From Thauera sp. UBA6194 (GTDB taxonomy: Bacteria > Pseudomonadota > Gammaproteobacteria > Burkholderiales > Rhodocyclaceae): a stretch of 47,562 nucleotides of DNA. A model generated the notes under the pieces. It saw nothing but the letters and a program-made list of their open reading frames with translations, had not been told where the DNA came from and did no database searches. Positions 1 to 9,505 of this stretch are shown here, one piece after another. The stretch is from positions 1-47,562 of the forward strand of contig DITC01000002.1 in the NCBI GenBank assembly GCA_002422685.1, given 5' to 3'. The position numbers and the translations under genes were made by a program. How positions within the stretch are numbered: position 1 is the stretch's first letter; the number at the start of each line of letters is the position of its first letter.

Positions 1-27
1 CCTGGCAGCCGAAGCATCGGAGCGCAC

Positions 28-2202
28 TCAGCCCAGATCGAAGCGATCGGCGTTCATCACCTTGGTCCAGGCGGCGACGAAGTCGCGCACGAACTTCTCC
101 TTGCTGTCGTCCTGGGCGTACACCTCGGCGTAGGCGCGCAGGATGGAGTTGGAGCCGAACACCAGATCCACGCGGGTTGCCGTCCACTTCTTCGCGCCGC
201 TCTTGCGCTCGACGATGTCGTAGCTGTTGCGCCCGGTGGGCTTCCAGCTGTAGGCCATGTCGGTCAGATTGACGAAGAAGTCGTTGGTCAGCGCGCCGAC
301 GCGCTCGGTGAACACGCCATGCTGGCTGCCGCCGTGGTTGGTGCCGAGCACGCGCAGGCCGCCGATCAGCGCGGTCATCTCGGGCGCGGTCAGCCCCATC
401 AGTTGGGCGCGGTCGAGCAGCATCTCCTCGGGCTGGACCACGTAGTGCTGCTTCTGCCAGTTGCGGAAGCCGTCGTGCAGGGGCTCGAGCGGCTCGAAGG
501 ACTCGACGTCGGTCTGCTCCTGGGTCGCGTCGCCACGCCCTGGCGCGAAGGGCACCTCGACATCGAAGCCGGCGGCCTTGATCGCCTGCTCCAGACCCAC
601 GTTTCCGCCCAGCACGATCACGTCGGCCACGCTGGCGCCGGTATCGGCGGCGATCTTTTCATGCACCGCGAGCACCTTCGCCAGACGCGCCGGCTCGTTG
701 CCTTCCCAGTCCTTCTGCGGGGCGAGGCGGATACGCGCGCCGTTGGCGCCGCCGCGGAAATCCGAGCCGCGGAAGGTGCGCGCGCTGTCCCAGGCGGTGG
801 CGACCAGGTCACCGACCGACAGGCCGGCGGCGGCGATCTTCGCCTTCACTGCGGCGACGTCGTAGCCACTGTTGCCGGCAGGCACCGGGTCCTGCCAGAT
901 CAGATCTTCGGCGGGTACATCCGGGCCGATGTAGCGCGCCTTCGGGCCCAGGTCGCGGTGCGTGAGCTTGAACCAGGCGCGGGCGAAGACTTCGGAGAAA
1001 TACGCCGGATCCTTGTGGAAGCGCTCGGAGATCTCGCGGTACGCCGGGTCCATCTTCATCGCCATGTCGGCGTCGGTCATGATCGGCTTGCAGCGGATCG
1101 ACGGATCCTCCACGTCCGGCGGCATGTCCTCTTCCTTGATGTCGACCGGCTCCCACTGCCACGCGCCCGCCGGGCTCTTCTTGAGCTCCCACTCGTGCTT
1201 GAGCAGCATGTCGAAGTAGCCGTTGTCCCACGTCGTGGGATGGGTGGTCCATGCGCCCTCGATGCCGCTGGTGACGCTGTCGCGACCGATGCCACGGGTC
1301 TTGTGGTTCATCCAGCCCAGGCCTTGCTCTTCCAAGTCGGCGCCTTCAGGTGCCGGGCCGAGGTTGGCCGCGCTGCCGTTACCGTGCGCCTTGCCCACGG
1401 TGTGGCCACCGGCGGTGAGCGCCACCGTTTCCTCGTCGTTCATCGCCATGCGGGCGAAGGTGATGCGCACGTCGTGGGCGGTCTTGAGCGGGTCGGGCTT
1501 GCCGTCGACGCCTTCGGGGTTCACGTAGATCAGGCCCATCATCACCGCAGCGAGCGGGTTCTCGAGGTCGCGCTCACCCGAGTAGCGCGTGCCTTCGCTG
1601 CCGCTGGGGGCGAGCCATTCCTTCTCCGAGCCCCAGTAGATGTCCTTCTCGGGATGCCAGATGTCTTCGCGGCCGAAGGCGAAGCCGTAGGTTTTCAGGC
1701 CCATCGACTCGTATGCGATCGTGCCGGCGAGCACGAGCAGGTCGGCCCAGCTGACCTTGTTGCCGTACTTCTTCTTGATCGGCCACAGCAGGCGGCGGGC
1801 CTTGTCGAGGTTGCCGTTGTCCGGCCACGAGTTCAGCGGCGCAAAGCGCTGGTTGCCGGTGCCCGCGCCGCCGCGGCCGTCGGCGATGCGGTAGGTGCCC
1901 GCCGCGTGCCAGGACAGGCGGATCATCAGGCCGCCGTAGTGGCCCCAGTCGGCCGGCCACCAGTCCTGACTGCTGGTCATCAGCGCGGTGAGGTCCTTCT
2001 TGAGCGCGGCGACGTCGAGCTTCTTGAGCTCTTCGCGATAGTCGAAGTCGGGCCCGAGCGGGTTGGTCTTGCTGTCGTGCTGGTGCAGGATGTCGAGGTT
2101 CAATGCGTTCGGCCACCACTCCATGACCGAATTGCCTGCGGCGGTGTTGCCACCGTGCATGACCGGGCACTTGCCCGCCGTGTTCGTGCTGTTCTCGCTC
2201 AT
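28..2202 (-). CDS. katG: Catalase-peroxidase KatG
   Basis: Bifunctional haem catalase-peroxidase that destroys hydrogen peroxide. The 724-residue length is normal for the family. The distal haem pocket is visible as Arg95, Trp98 and His99 in RLSWHAAGTYR. Tyr226 (IYVNPEG) and Met252 can complete the Met-Tyr-Trp crosslink needed for catalase activity, and His267 in GGHTVGKAHG is the proximal haem ligand. The start is set at the ATG ending at 2202, where GGAGAT lies about 6 nt upstream and the protein begins MSENSTNTAGKCPVMHGG. An upstream in-frame ATG at 2244 has no comparable ribosome-binding site. No signal peptide, so cytoplasmic. No oxyR gene is adjacent; peroxide regulation is expected from the family but not shown here. 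Confidence 0.98.
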   Translation of the reverse strand: MSENSTNTAGKCPVMHGGNTAAGNSVMEWWPNALNLDILHQHDSKTNPLGPDFDYREELKKLDVAALKKDLTALMTSSQDWWPADWGHYGGLMIRLSWHAAGTYRIADGRGGAGTGNQRFAPLNSWPDNGNLDKARRLLWPIKKKYGNKVSWADLLVLAGTIAYESMGLKTYGFAFGREDIWHPEKDIYWGSEKEWLAPSGSEGTRYSGERDLENPLAAVMMGLIYVNPEGVDGKPDPLKTAHDVRITFARMAMNDEETVALTAGGHTVGKAHGNGSAANLGPAPEGADLEEQGLGWMNHKTRGIGRDSVTSGIEGAWTTHPTTWDNGYFDMLLKHEWELKKSPAGAWQWEPVDIKEEDMPPDVEDPSIRCKPIMTDADMAMKMDPAYREISERFHKDPAYFSEVFARAWFKLTHRDLGPKARYIGPDVPAEDLIWQDPVPAGNSGYDVAAVKAKIAAAGLSVGDLVATAWDSARTFRGSDFRGGANGARIRLAPQKDWEGNEPARLAKVLAVHEKIAADTGASVADVIVLGGNVGLEQAIKAAGFDVEVPFAPGRGDATQEQTDVESFEPLEPLHDGFRNWQKQHYVVQPEEMLLDRAQLMGLTAPEMTALIGGLRVLGTNHGGSQHGVFTERVGALTNDFFVNLTDMAYSWKPTGRNSYDIVERKSGAKKWTATRVDLVFGSNSILRAYAEVYAQDDSKEKFVRDFVAAWTKVMNADRFDLG

Positions 2203-2557
2203 TTGAATCTCCTTGTCTGGCTGCATTGGACCTTGCGCGCGCAAGCGCTCGCCTCGCTACAGCGTCAGACTAGCAAACATCGCGCGCGGATGAAGCAATG
2301 AGCATCATTGAACTGCACTATCTTTTCGCGCTGCAGTGCACAATAAAACCTATCTCCTGAAGCTCGTGCCGGCCGCTTCTGCCGCGTCGGACCGCGATGT
2401 CCAGCCACGCCTGACCTCCTCGCTGCGGCTGACCCGCACCCATGATCCCGGCCACACCGGCAAAGCCGAGGGCTTTGGTTGCGCACTCGGGCATACTGGC
2501 GCCCCGCGCGCGCGGACGATACGCCGCCACTGCCCCCCATCTGCCCTCGGAGCCACC
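2203..2557. other. Intergenic region between katG and a divergent small gene
   Basis: This 355-nt stretch must hold the promoters of katG (minus) and the small plus-strand gene at 2558. It contains TGCACT at 2314-2319 and its inverse AGTGCA at 2335-2340, separated by 15 nt. The 10-mer TGCACAATAA at 2337-2346 recurs at 6271-6280. I see no convincing four-part OxyR site and no clear sigma-70 pair. A reading frame runs through the region in phase with the small gene, but it has no good start signal and unlikely residue composition. Confidence 0.4.
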
Positions 2558-2899
2558 ATGGCCGGATTTGAAAACTACGAAGAAACCACCCGCAAGATCG
2601 AGGACGAGATCGAACACATGGGCGTCGCGCTCGGCATCGACTGGTCCGACGAACCCCAGGTGAGGGCGCTCGCGTGCGAGGCGCTGGACCACGCCCAGGA
2701 CCGGATCCGCGAAGCTGCGGCCAACCCGGACGACCACCAGCTGGGCGCGAAAGTCACCCTCTTCGGTCTCGCCAGCCTGATGCTGCGCACGATGGAAGAG
2801 AGCGCCGGCGTGGGCATGGAAAGCCATGGCGGACCAATCTGGAAGGTCTTCGGGCGCGCGCTGTGGGCCGAAGCGCAAAAGCGCAGCCCGAACGCCTGA
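2558..2899 (+). CDS. Conserved-looking small cytoplasmic protein, unknown function
   Basis: A 113-residue acidic protein that I do not recognise. It starts MAGFENYEETTRKIEDEIE and has no signal peptide or transmembrane segment. Most of it should be helical: an N-terminal charged helix, then a second helix around DEPQVRALACEALDHAQDRI, and a hydrophobic patch around KVTLFGLASLMLRTMEES. The ATG at 2558 is chosen because protein-like composition begins there; the same frame stays open upstream to 2336 but that part is Arg/Pro/Ala-rich and looks non-coding. GGAG at 2549-2552 is a reasonable ribosome-binding site. It is followed by gpmI after 192 nt and could be a separate unit. Confidence 0.7.
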   Translation: MAGFENYEETTRKIEDEIEHMGVALGIDWSDEPQVRALACEALDHAQDRIREAAANPDDHQLGAKVTLFGLASLMLRTMEESAGVGMESHGGPIWKVFGRALWAEAQKRSPNA

Positions 2900-2935
2900 A
2901 GCCGCAGACAAGGCACGGCGCCGGTCGGTACCAAC

Positions 2936-2971
2936 CCGATGCAAACACCAATACAAACCCCGATACAAACC
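2936..2971. repeat. Three tandem imperfect 12-bp repeats upstream of gpmI
   Basis: Three head-to-tail copies, CCGATGCAAACA, CCAATACAAACC and CCGATACAAACC, lie in the 192-nt gap before gpmI. They are the most A-rich part of the local sequence. They could be a binding site for a regulator of gpmI or a simple slippage product. Confidence 0.6.
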
Positions 2972-3091
2972 ATTGCGCCGATAAATAAAGCACATGAAAA
3001 TTCGCGGCTGATTTGAAGGAAAATATCGACTTCGCCGGCCGGCAGCCCATTTGCCCCGTCGGCCCCCGGATCTCTCCTTCAGGAAGCGACC

Positions 3092-4744
<1,653 letters not shown>

Positions 4745-4762
4745 GCCGGACCCCGACTATCA

Positions 4763-4790
4763 CGATGGCCACCCGCCGCGGCGGCCATCG
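4763..4790 (+). terminator. Hairpin between gpmI and the MliC-like lipoprotein gene
   Basis: CGATGGCC (4763-4770) and GGCCATCG (4783-4790) form a perfect 8-bp stem with a 12-nt GC-rich loop, 18 nt after the gpmI stop. No T-run follows, so it may be an mRNA stability element or a weak terminator rather than a true intrinsic terminator. Confidence 0.4.
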
Positions 4791-4815
4791 CACCCTCCCC
4801 GCTGGAGATCGATCG

Positions 4816-5220
4816 ATGCACATCCCGACCCAAGCCCTGCGCACGGCCGCAAAAGGCCTCGTCCTGGCCATTCCGCTCGCGCTCGGCGCCTGCGCCACGC
4901 AACCGCCCGCGGTCCAGATCGCGCCGGGCATCACCCAGCAGAGCGGACAACTCGAGTTCGGCCTGCCGAGCGGGGAATACCGCTGCGAGCGCGGCGAGCA
5001 CATGACCGTGCAGCGCGAGCTCGCCAACACGGTCAATCACCGCATCCAGCTGGGCTGGAAGGGCAAGCAGTATCAGCTCGTCCGCGACTACACCTACTCG
5101 GGTCTGCCGCGCTTCGAGGACGCAGCCAGCGGCCTGGTGTGGATCGACCTGCCCTGGAAGGGCCTGCTGCTCGACGGCCACACGCAGAAACCGCTCGCCA
5201 ACGAGTGCCGCTCGGCCTGA
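4816..5220 (+). CDS. MliC-like lipoprotein (putative c-type lysozyme inhibitor)
   Basis: A 134-residue lipoprotein precursor. The signal peptide ends in the lipobox LALGAC, with Cys26 as the lipidation site. The mature part resembles the MliC/PliC fold: YRCERGEHMTVQ near the start, WKGKQYQL, an SG-x-RFEDAASGLVW segment and a C-terminal TQKPLANEC. Cys57 and Cys131 are placed to form the disulfide typical of that fold. Family members sit in the outer membrane or periplasm and inhibit host c-type lysozyme. The start at 4816 gives a compact signal peptide; the frame continues upstream through gpmI but that is a shadow. The family assignment is from pattern likeness and is moderate; lipidation is well supported. 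Confidence 0.75.
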   Translation: MHIPTQALRTAAKGLVLAIPLALGACATQPPAVQIAPGITQQSGQLEFGLPSGEYRCERGEHMTVQRELANTVNHRIQLGWKGKQYQLVRDYTYSGLPRFEDAASGLVWIDLPWKGLLLDGHTQKPLANECRSA

Positions 5221-5308
5221 GCTCCGCGCCGCAAGCAAGCGGGTTTTTCCCTTGGGCAAGCGGCTGCGGGGCACGCCAGCCGGCGTGCCGGCGGCCGCCC
5301 GCCCGCGC

Positions 5309-6085
5309 TTACATGAAAGGCGCGAGCCGCTCCGGCTGCGCCAGGGCTCCGGCCCCCAGATCTGCGATCGCCGCACGCGCACGCTCGAGCTCGCGCGCGA
5401 CATGCGCCTCGACCGCGTCGACGCCGAAGCGCGCGCCGTCCTCGGCATCGGTGCGCAGCGCATAGGCCATACCGACGTGGGCGCCGAAGCTTTTCAAGGC
5501 CGCACGCGTTGCCGGTGCGGCCCCGTGCACCATCGCCATGCATTCCGCCCCCGCCTCGAACAGCCTGGCCCGCCGCCGGCTGACGATGTCCAGATACACC
5601 GCCGCGCTGCACTCGCCCGCGTCGCGCGCGGCGCGGTACATCACCTCACCCTCGGCAATCACGTTGGTGGCGTCCGACAACACCCGCATGACCGCCATGT
5701 CGTCGAGGTCCACGATCATGCGGAAGGCCCCGGTGTAGAGCAGGTCGCCGAGCAGGATGTTGCCCGCGTTGCCGAACAGCGCGCCCTCGCTGTGCGCGTC
5801 CGCGCCACCACCGCTGGCCTCGGTCACACCATCGTGCAGGGCGAGCGAGATGTGAATGAGCTCCACCGCGGCGGCCAGCGCATATTGCCGCTCGCCGGAA
5901 TACCCCAGCGCACGCGCCGCAGCCAGCACCAGCGCCGGGCGCGTACGCTCGCCGCCGTGCAGGATGAGGTCGACCACCTGACGGATCAACACCACTTCGC
6001 TGTCGAATTGTGCGCGGATGAGCGCGTCGACCCGCTCCATGTCGTTCTGGAGCCAGGCGGGGAAGGAATCGGATTGCTGGAGCAT
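5309..6085 (-). CDS. Degenerate polyprenyl diphosphate synthase-like protein
   Basis: A 258-residue protein clearly related to trans-polyprenyl synthases such as IspB: it keeps VELIHISLALHD, FGNAGNILLGDLLYTGAFRMIV and NVIAEGEVM. The catalytic signatures are altered. The first Asp-rich motif (normally DDVVDE) reads HDGVTEAS at residues 84-91. The second (normally DDxxD) reads RTDAEDGARFG at 211-221. GGKRLRP is GGERTRP at 44-50, and the region carrying GKPTLP is missing, so the protein is about 65 residues short of E. coli IspB. The frame is intact with no internal stop, which argues for a maintained non-catalytic paralogue rather than decay. No strong ribosome-binding site precedes the ATG at 6085. 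It might regulate or pair with an active synthase, but that is inference. Confidence 0.8.
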   Translation of the reverse strand: MLQQSDSFPAWLQNDMERVDALIRAQFDSEVVLIRQVVDLILHGGERTRPALVLAAARALGYSGERQYALAAAVELIHISLALHDGVTEASGGGADAHSEGALFGNAGNILLGDLLYTGAFRMIVDLDDMAVMRVLSDATNVIAEGEVMYRAARDAGECSAAVYLDIVSRRRARLFEAGAECMAMVHGAAPATRAALKSFGAHVGMAYALRTDAEDGARFGVDAVEAHVARELERARAAIADLGAGALAQPERLAPFM

Positions 6086-6331
6086 GTTCGAGCTGTGATC
6101 AAGGCCGCGGGCTGCGGCCGTGTGAGGTTCGCCCGCGAGTCTATAGCCGCACCGCCACGCTGACCAGCCGAAACGCGCGCCGGCCAGCGGAAAACCCTCG
6201 CCCACGCGCGTCCCGGGCCGGCCCGCAAACCTCCTCCTACACACCGGTACAAGCGGGACACATGCTGTGCTGCACAATAATCTCGTCGATAAAGCGGCGC
6301 CGCACGCGCCGGTTTCATTCAGGGGCTCGTC

Positions 6332-7660
6332 ATGAAAAAAATAAAAGTCGCACTCGTCCTCATTCTGGCCACCCTCAGCCTGTTGTGGTGGTGGGCCGAT
6401 CCGTTGCTCGTCCAGGGCGACACCTTCTTCGCCGTGCGCGGCATCGCGGTCAACTACACCGGCGTGCTCGCCATGGGCATCATGAGCATCGCCATGATCC
6501 TCGCGCTGCGCCCGGTGGCGCTCGAGCCCGTGCTCGGCGGCATGGACAAGGCCTACCGGCTGCACAAGTGGCTGGGCATCGCCGGCCTGTCGATCGGCGC
6601 GGTGCATTGGCTCTGGGCCAAGGGCGCGAAGTGGGCGGTGGGCTGGGGCTGGCTGGAAAAACCCGCACGCGGTCCGCGCCCCGAGCAGACGGTCGAGCTC
6701 TTCCGCTTCTTCCAGGAGCAGCGCGGCCTGGCCGAGACCATCGGCGAATGGGCCTTCTACGCCTTTGCCGTGCTCGCCGCGATCGCGCTCATCAAGCGCT
6801 TCCCCTACCGCCGCTTCCTGCAGACTCACCGCGTGATGGCGGCGGTGTATCTGGCGCTGGTGGTGCATGGGGTGGTGCTGCTGCCCTTCGACTACTGGCT
6901 CAGGCCGATCGGCGTGCTGATGGCCGCGCTGATGGCTGCGGGCAGCTACGCCGCGATGCTGTCGCTGGCCGGGCGCATCGGCCGCACGCAGCGCGCCCAG
7001 GCCAAGGTCGAGCAGCTCGTGCACCATCCGGGCAACCACGTGCTCGAAGTCGGCGTGCGGCTGGATTCGCGCTGGCCGGGACATCAGGCGGGCCAGTTCG
7101 CCTTCGTCACCTTCGACCCGCACGAAGGCCCGCACCCCTTCACCATCTCGTCCGCCTGGCAGGACGATGGTCGCATGCGCTTCATGATCAAGCCGCTCGG
7201 CGACTACACCCGCACGCTGCCCGGCACGCTCCAGGCCGGCGATCCGGTGCAGGTCGAGGGTCCCTATGGCCGCTTCGACTTCGCCGGCGAGCATCCCCAC
7301 CAGATCTGGGTGGCGGGCGGCATCGGCATCACCCCGTTCATCGCCCGCCTGCAGGCGCTGCAAAAGCAGGATGGCGACAAGCCGATCGACCTGTTCTACA
7401 GCACCGCGGCGGCGGACGAAGGCTTCATCGCGCAGCTGCGCGAGCTCGCCGCCCGGGCCCGGGTGAAGCTGCACGTGCTCGTGACCCAGCGCGACGGCCG
7501 CCTCGACGCCGAACGCATCTGCCGGACGGTGCCGGACTGGGCGCGTGCCGGCGTGTGGTTCTGCGGCCCGGCAGGCTTCGGCCACGCCCTGCGTCAAGCC
7601 TTCGGCGCGCGCGGACTCGATGCCGAGCGCTTCCACCAGGAGCTGTTCGAAATGCGCTGA
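6332..7660 (+). CDS. Ferric-reductase-like transmembrane flavohaem reductase
   Basis: A 442-residue inner-membrane oxidoreductase with the ferric reductase/NADPH-oxidase architecture. Residues 1-215 contain about six membrane helices. Two histidine pairs expected to bind b-type haems are His78/His92 (LHKWLGIAGLSIGAVHW) and His166/His179 (QTHRVMAAVYLALVVHG). A ferredoxin-reductase module follows: the FAD site HPFTISS at 269-275, the nucleotide site GGIGITPF at 330-337 and a late CGPAGF. It should move electrons from NAD(P)H across the membrane to an acceptor such as ferric iron or oxygen; the acceptor cannot be read from sequence. The start MKKIKV is followed directly by the first membrane helix. 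It is divergent from the prenyl-synthase-like gene. Confidence 0.9.
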   Translation: MKKIKVALVLILATLSLLWWWADPLLVQGDTFFAVRGIAVNYTGVLAMGIMSIAMILALRPVALEPVLGGMDKAYRLHKWLGIAGLSIGAVHWLWAKGAKWAVGWGWLEKPARGPRPEQTVELFRFFQEQRGLAETIGEWAFYAFAVLAAIALIKRFPYRRFLQTHRVMAAVYLALVVHGVVLLPFDYWLRPIGVLMAALMAAGSYAAMLSLAGRIGRTQRAQAKVEQLVHHPGNHVLEVGVRLDSRWPGHQAGQFAFVTFDPHEGPHPFTISSAWQDDGRMRFMIKPLGDYTRTLPGTLQAGDPVQVEGPYGRFDFAGEHPHQIWVAGGIGITPFIARLQALQKQDGDKPIDLFYSTAAADEGFIAQLRELAARARVKLHVLVTQRDGRLDAERICRTVPDWARAGVWFCGPAGFGHALRQAFGARGLDAERFHQELFEMR

Positions 7661-7722
7661 GGACGCGCGTACCATGCTCGGACATGCGCTCGCGCATCGC
7701 CCTCATTTCGCCGGAGAACACC

Positions 7723-8256
7723 GTGAACACCCGAACCCGGAGCGCCCTGCGCGCAACGCTCAAGCAGGAAGATGCGGCCCTCGAGGACCGTCTACCCAAG
7801 GTGACACCGCCCGCCACCAAGCCGCCCGTGGCGAAGCCGCGCCCGCCTGCCGTCGAGAAAACCTCGGCCAGGCCGGCGCAGGCGCCCACAAAGGTGGCGG
7901 CGCAGAAAGTCTCGCCCAGCGCACCCGGCAAAGCCCCCGCTGCCGCACCGGCAAGGCCCGAAGAGCGCAAAGCCGTGACCTTCAAGCTCGCCACCAGCGA
8001 CCGTCAACGGCTCGACACGCTGCGCGCCGCGCTCGCGGCGGCCGGACGACGGCCGCGCAAGTCGGAGCTCGTGCGTGCCGCACTCGCCGCCTTGGGCGCA
8101 CTGCCCACTCCCGAGGTGATGGCGCTCGTCGACGCGCTGCCGTCCGTCGTGCGCGCGGACGACAAGAAAACCCGGCCGGCGAAGGACAAGAAATCAGCCG
8201 CCAGACGCAAGGATAAAAAGACCGGAAAAAGCCGCTCCGCGCGCAGCAAAGGCTGA
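7723..8256 (+). CDS. Ribbon-helix-helix protein with disordered basic tails
   Basis: A 177-residue basic protein with three parts. Residues 1-82 are Pro/Ala/Lys-rich and probably disordered. Residues 84-125 fit a ribbon-helix-helix DNA-binding fold: strand AVTFKLATS, helix DRQRLDTLRAALAAAG, turn RRPR, helix KSELVRAALAAL. Residues about 145-177 form a Lys/Arg tail like histone H1-type proteins. The GTG at 7723 is chosen because GGAG lies 6 nt upstream; an in-frame ATG at 7684 is the alternative. It converges on a ParA-like ATPase gene 58 nt away. RHH proteins often serve as centromere-binding partners of ParA ATPases, so a DNA-binding or cargo-adaptor role is plausible, though the genes are not in one operon. 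Confidence 0.75.
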   Translation: MNTRTRSALRATLKQEDAALEDRLPKVTPPATKPPVAKPRPPAVEKTSARPAQAPTKVAAQKVSPSAPGKAPAAAPARPEERKAVTFKLATSDRQRLDTLRAALAAAGRRPRKSELVRAALAALGALPTPEVMALVDALPSVVRADDKKTRPAKDKKSAARRKDKKTGKSRSARSKG

Positions 8257-8290
8257 CCGCGCCGCCAACCGGGCGCGCTGCACAGTAGGC

Positions 8291-8307
8291 GCCGCCCGGC
8301 CGGCGGC
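8291..8307. terminator. GC-rich hairpin between the convergent RHH and parA-like genes
   Basis: GCCGCC (8291-8296) and GGCGGC (8302-8307) form a 6-bp stem with a 5-nt loop in the 58-nt gap between two convergent genes. There is no T-run in either direction. The position suits transcription ending from both sides, but the evidence is structural only. Confidence 0.35.
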
Positions 8308-8314
8308 GTCGGCC

Positions 8315-8974
8315 TCAATCCCCGATCAGCTCGAGCACGGCCGCGACCAGCCGGGTGACCTCGTCCTGCGCCGCCGCCGCGCTCCGCCCGAGGCCGAACA
8401 CGGAGGTGCCGCGCACCGCACTCGAGGCATAGGCGCTGCGCTGAGCGAGCGCGGCATCCAGCACCGGCAGGCTGAAATCCTGCAACACATCGAGCACGTC
8501 GCCGGCGAGTGCGGTGCGCATGACCCGGTTGGGCAGCAGGGCGCCACGCAGCGCGGGGCGATGCTGACGACGATCGAGGATGAGGCGCTCGATGCCCCGC
8601 GTCGCCCACAGGTCGGTCGGGCTCGGCACGACCGGCACGATGGCCAGATCGCACAGCTCGAGCGCGCTCATGGTGTGCGGATGCTCGATCGACGGCGGGC
8701 AGTCCATGATCACGAAGTCGACCTTGTTGCGCACCGGACGCAGCGCCTTCGCCATCGCGGCGGCGCTGCCTTCGAGACGCACCACCTCGGCCGCGAACGG
8801 CGCCTCGGGCGGTGCCGACTCGGCCCAGCGCGAGGCGCTCTCCTGCGGATCGAGATCGGCCAGCGCGACGCGATAACCCTCCAGCGCAAGCCCCGCGGCA
8901 AGCTGCACGGCCACGGTGGTCTTGCCCGACCCGCCTTTCTGCGAGATCAACGCGATCAGCCTGGTTGCGCTCAT
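8315..8974 (-). CDS. Orphan ParA/MinD-family ATPase
   Basis: A 219-residue ParA-type P-loop ATPase. The deviant Walker A motif KGGSGKTT is at residues 13-20, with the signature Lys13 as well as Lys18. ADLDPQES about residues 40-47 is the Walker A-prime region, and DFVIMDCPPS is Walker B. It lacks the long N-terminal helix-turn-helix domain of plasmid P1-type ParA, and no parB follows it. Such small orphan ParAs position plasmids, chemoreceptor clusters, carboxysomes or storage granules by ATP-dependent gradients on the nucleoid. The convergent neighbour encodes an RHH protein that could be the partner. The cargo cannot be told from this window. Confidence 0.9.
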   Translation of the reverse strand: MSATRLIALISQKGGSGKTTVAVQLAAGLALEGYRVALADLDPQESASRWAESAPPEAPFAAEVVRLEGSAAAMAKALRPVRNKVDFVIMDCPPSIEHPHTMSALELCDLAIVPVVPSPTDLWATRGIERLILDRRQHRPALRGALLPNRVMRTALAGDVLDVLQDFSLPVLDAALAQRSAYASSAVRGTSVFGLGRSAAAAQDEVTRLVAAVLELIGD

Positions 8975-9045
8975 GGTGTACCCCGTGAAGTGATGCGCCC
9001 AAGTCTAGCCAATTCGCCCCGCCAGATCTGCAGGGCGTTCCCGGC

Positions 9046-9411
9046 TCACTGCGGGCCGTGCGCGGCCATGACCTCTTCGCAGTAGATGGGCGACATGTCC
9101 TTCTCGCACGCCTGCTTGAGCTTGCCCAGCGACTCGCGATAGAAGAGGTTCCACTCGTCCTGCGTGGTGAAACGTGCCGACAGCGCGTAGTTGCAGCGCG
9201 CATGCAGGTGGTTGAGCTCGCCCACCGACATGCCGAACTGGTTGGCCACGATGGTGCGCAGGCGCTCGGCGGGCACGCTGCTGTTCATCGCGGCGGCGTC
9301 GTAGAGCGAGAACAGCTCGAAGTCCTCGGGCGTACAGGGCGGGAGGGCGGCCTGCGCAGCACCCGCGAACATCAGCGACAGGCCGAGCAGGGCGGATTTG
9401 ACGGATTTCAT
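9046..9411 (-). CDS. Secreted four-cysteine protein, unknown function
   Basis: A 121-residue protein with a typical signal peptide (MKSVKSALLGLSLMFAGAAQA), cleaved about residue 21. The mature part has four cysteines, Cys26, Cys73, Cys102 and Cys111, which could form two disulfides in the periplasm. It is otherwise mixed helix and I do not recognise a family. The start at 9411 has AGGAGAAGTG just upstream. It lies upstream of the parA-like gene on the same strand with a 71-nt gap, so co-transcription is possible. Confidence 0.75.
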   Translation of the reverse strand: MKSVKSALLGLSLMFAGAAQAALPPCTPEDFELFSLYDAAAMNSSVPAERLRTIVANQFGMSVGELNHLHARCNYALSARFTTQDEWNLFYRESLGKLKQACEKDMSPIYCEEVMAAHGPQ

Positions 9412-9480
9412 GACACTTCTCCTCGAGGAAAGGCTGCTGGAGGCGCATCGGCGCGCTTCCTGACAGCAAAGATCCGGGGG

Positions 9481-9498
9481 CCGGCTACGGTCAGCCGG
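9481..9498 (-). terminator. Small hairpin downstream of the BASS transporter gene
   Basis: CCGGCT (9481-9486) and AGCCGG (9493-9498) form a 6-bp stem with a 6-nt loop, 8 nt beyond the stop of the minus-strand transporter gene. No T-run follows, so termination is only a possibility. Confidence 0.35.
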
Positions 9499-9505
9499 GG
9501 ACGAT

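Noticed and set aside
319..2301. Plus-strand open frame of 660 codons opposite katG
   Set aside because: It is the antisense shadow of katG, has low-complexity Val/Ala/Arg-rich translation and no start signal.
2203..2400. OxyR operator upstream of katG
   Set aside because: ATAG-like tetramers are present, but the four evenly spaced elements of an OxyR site are not.
2936..2971. 12-bp tandem repeats as plasmid-type iterons
   Set aside because: Only three short imperfect copies, no rep gene or DnaA box nearby, and a normal glycolytic gene follows.
8315..8974. ParA as evidence of an integrated plasmid or element
   Set aside because: No parB, rep, integrase, transposase or tRNA-linked repeat lies near, and base composition matches the flanks.
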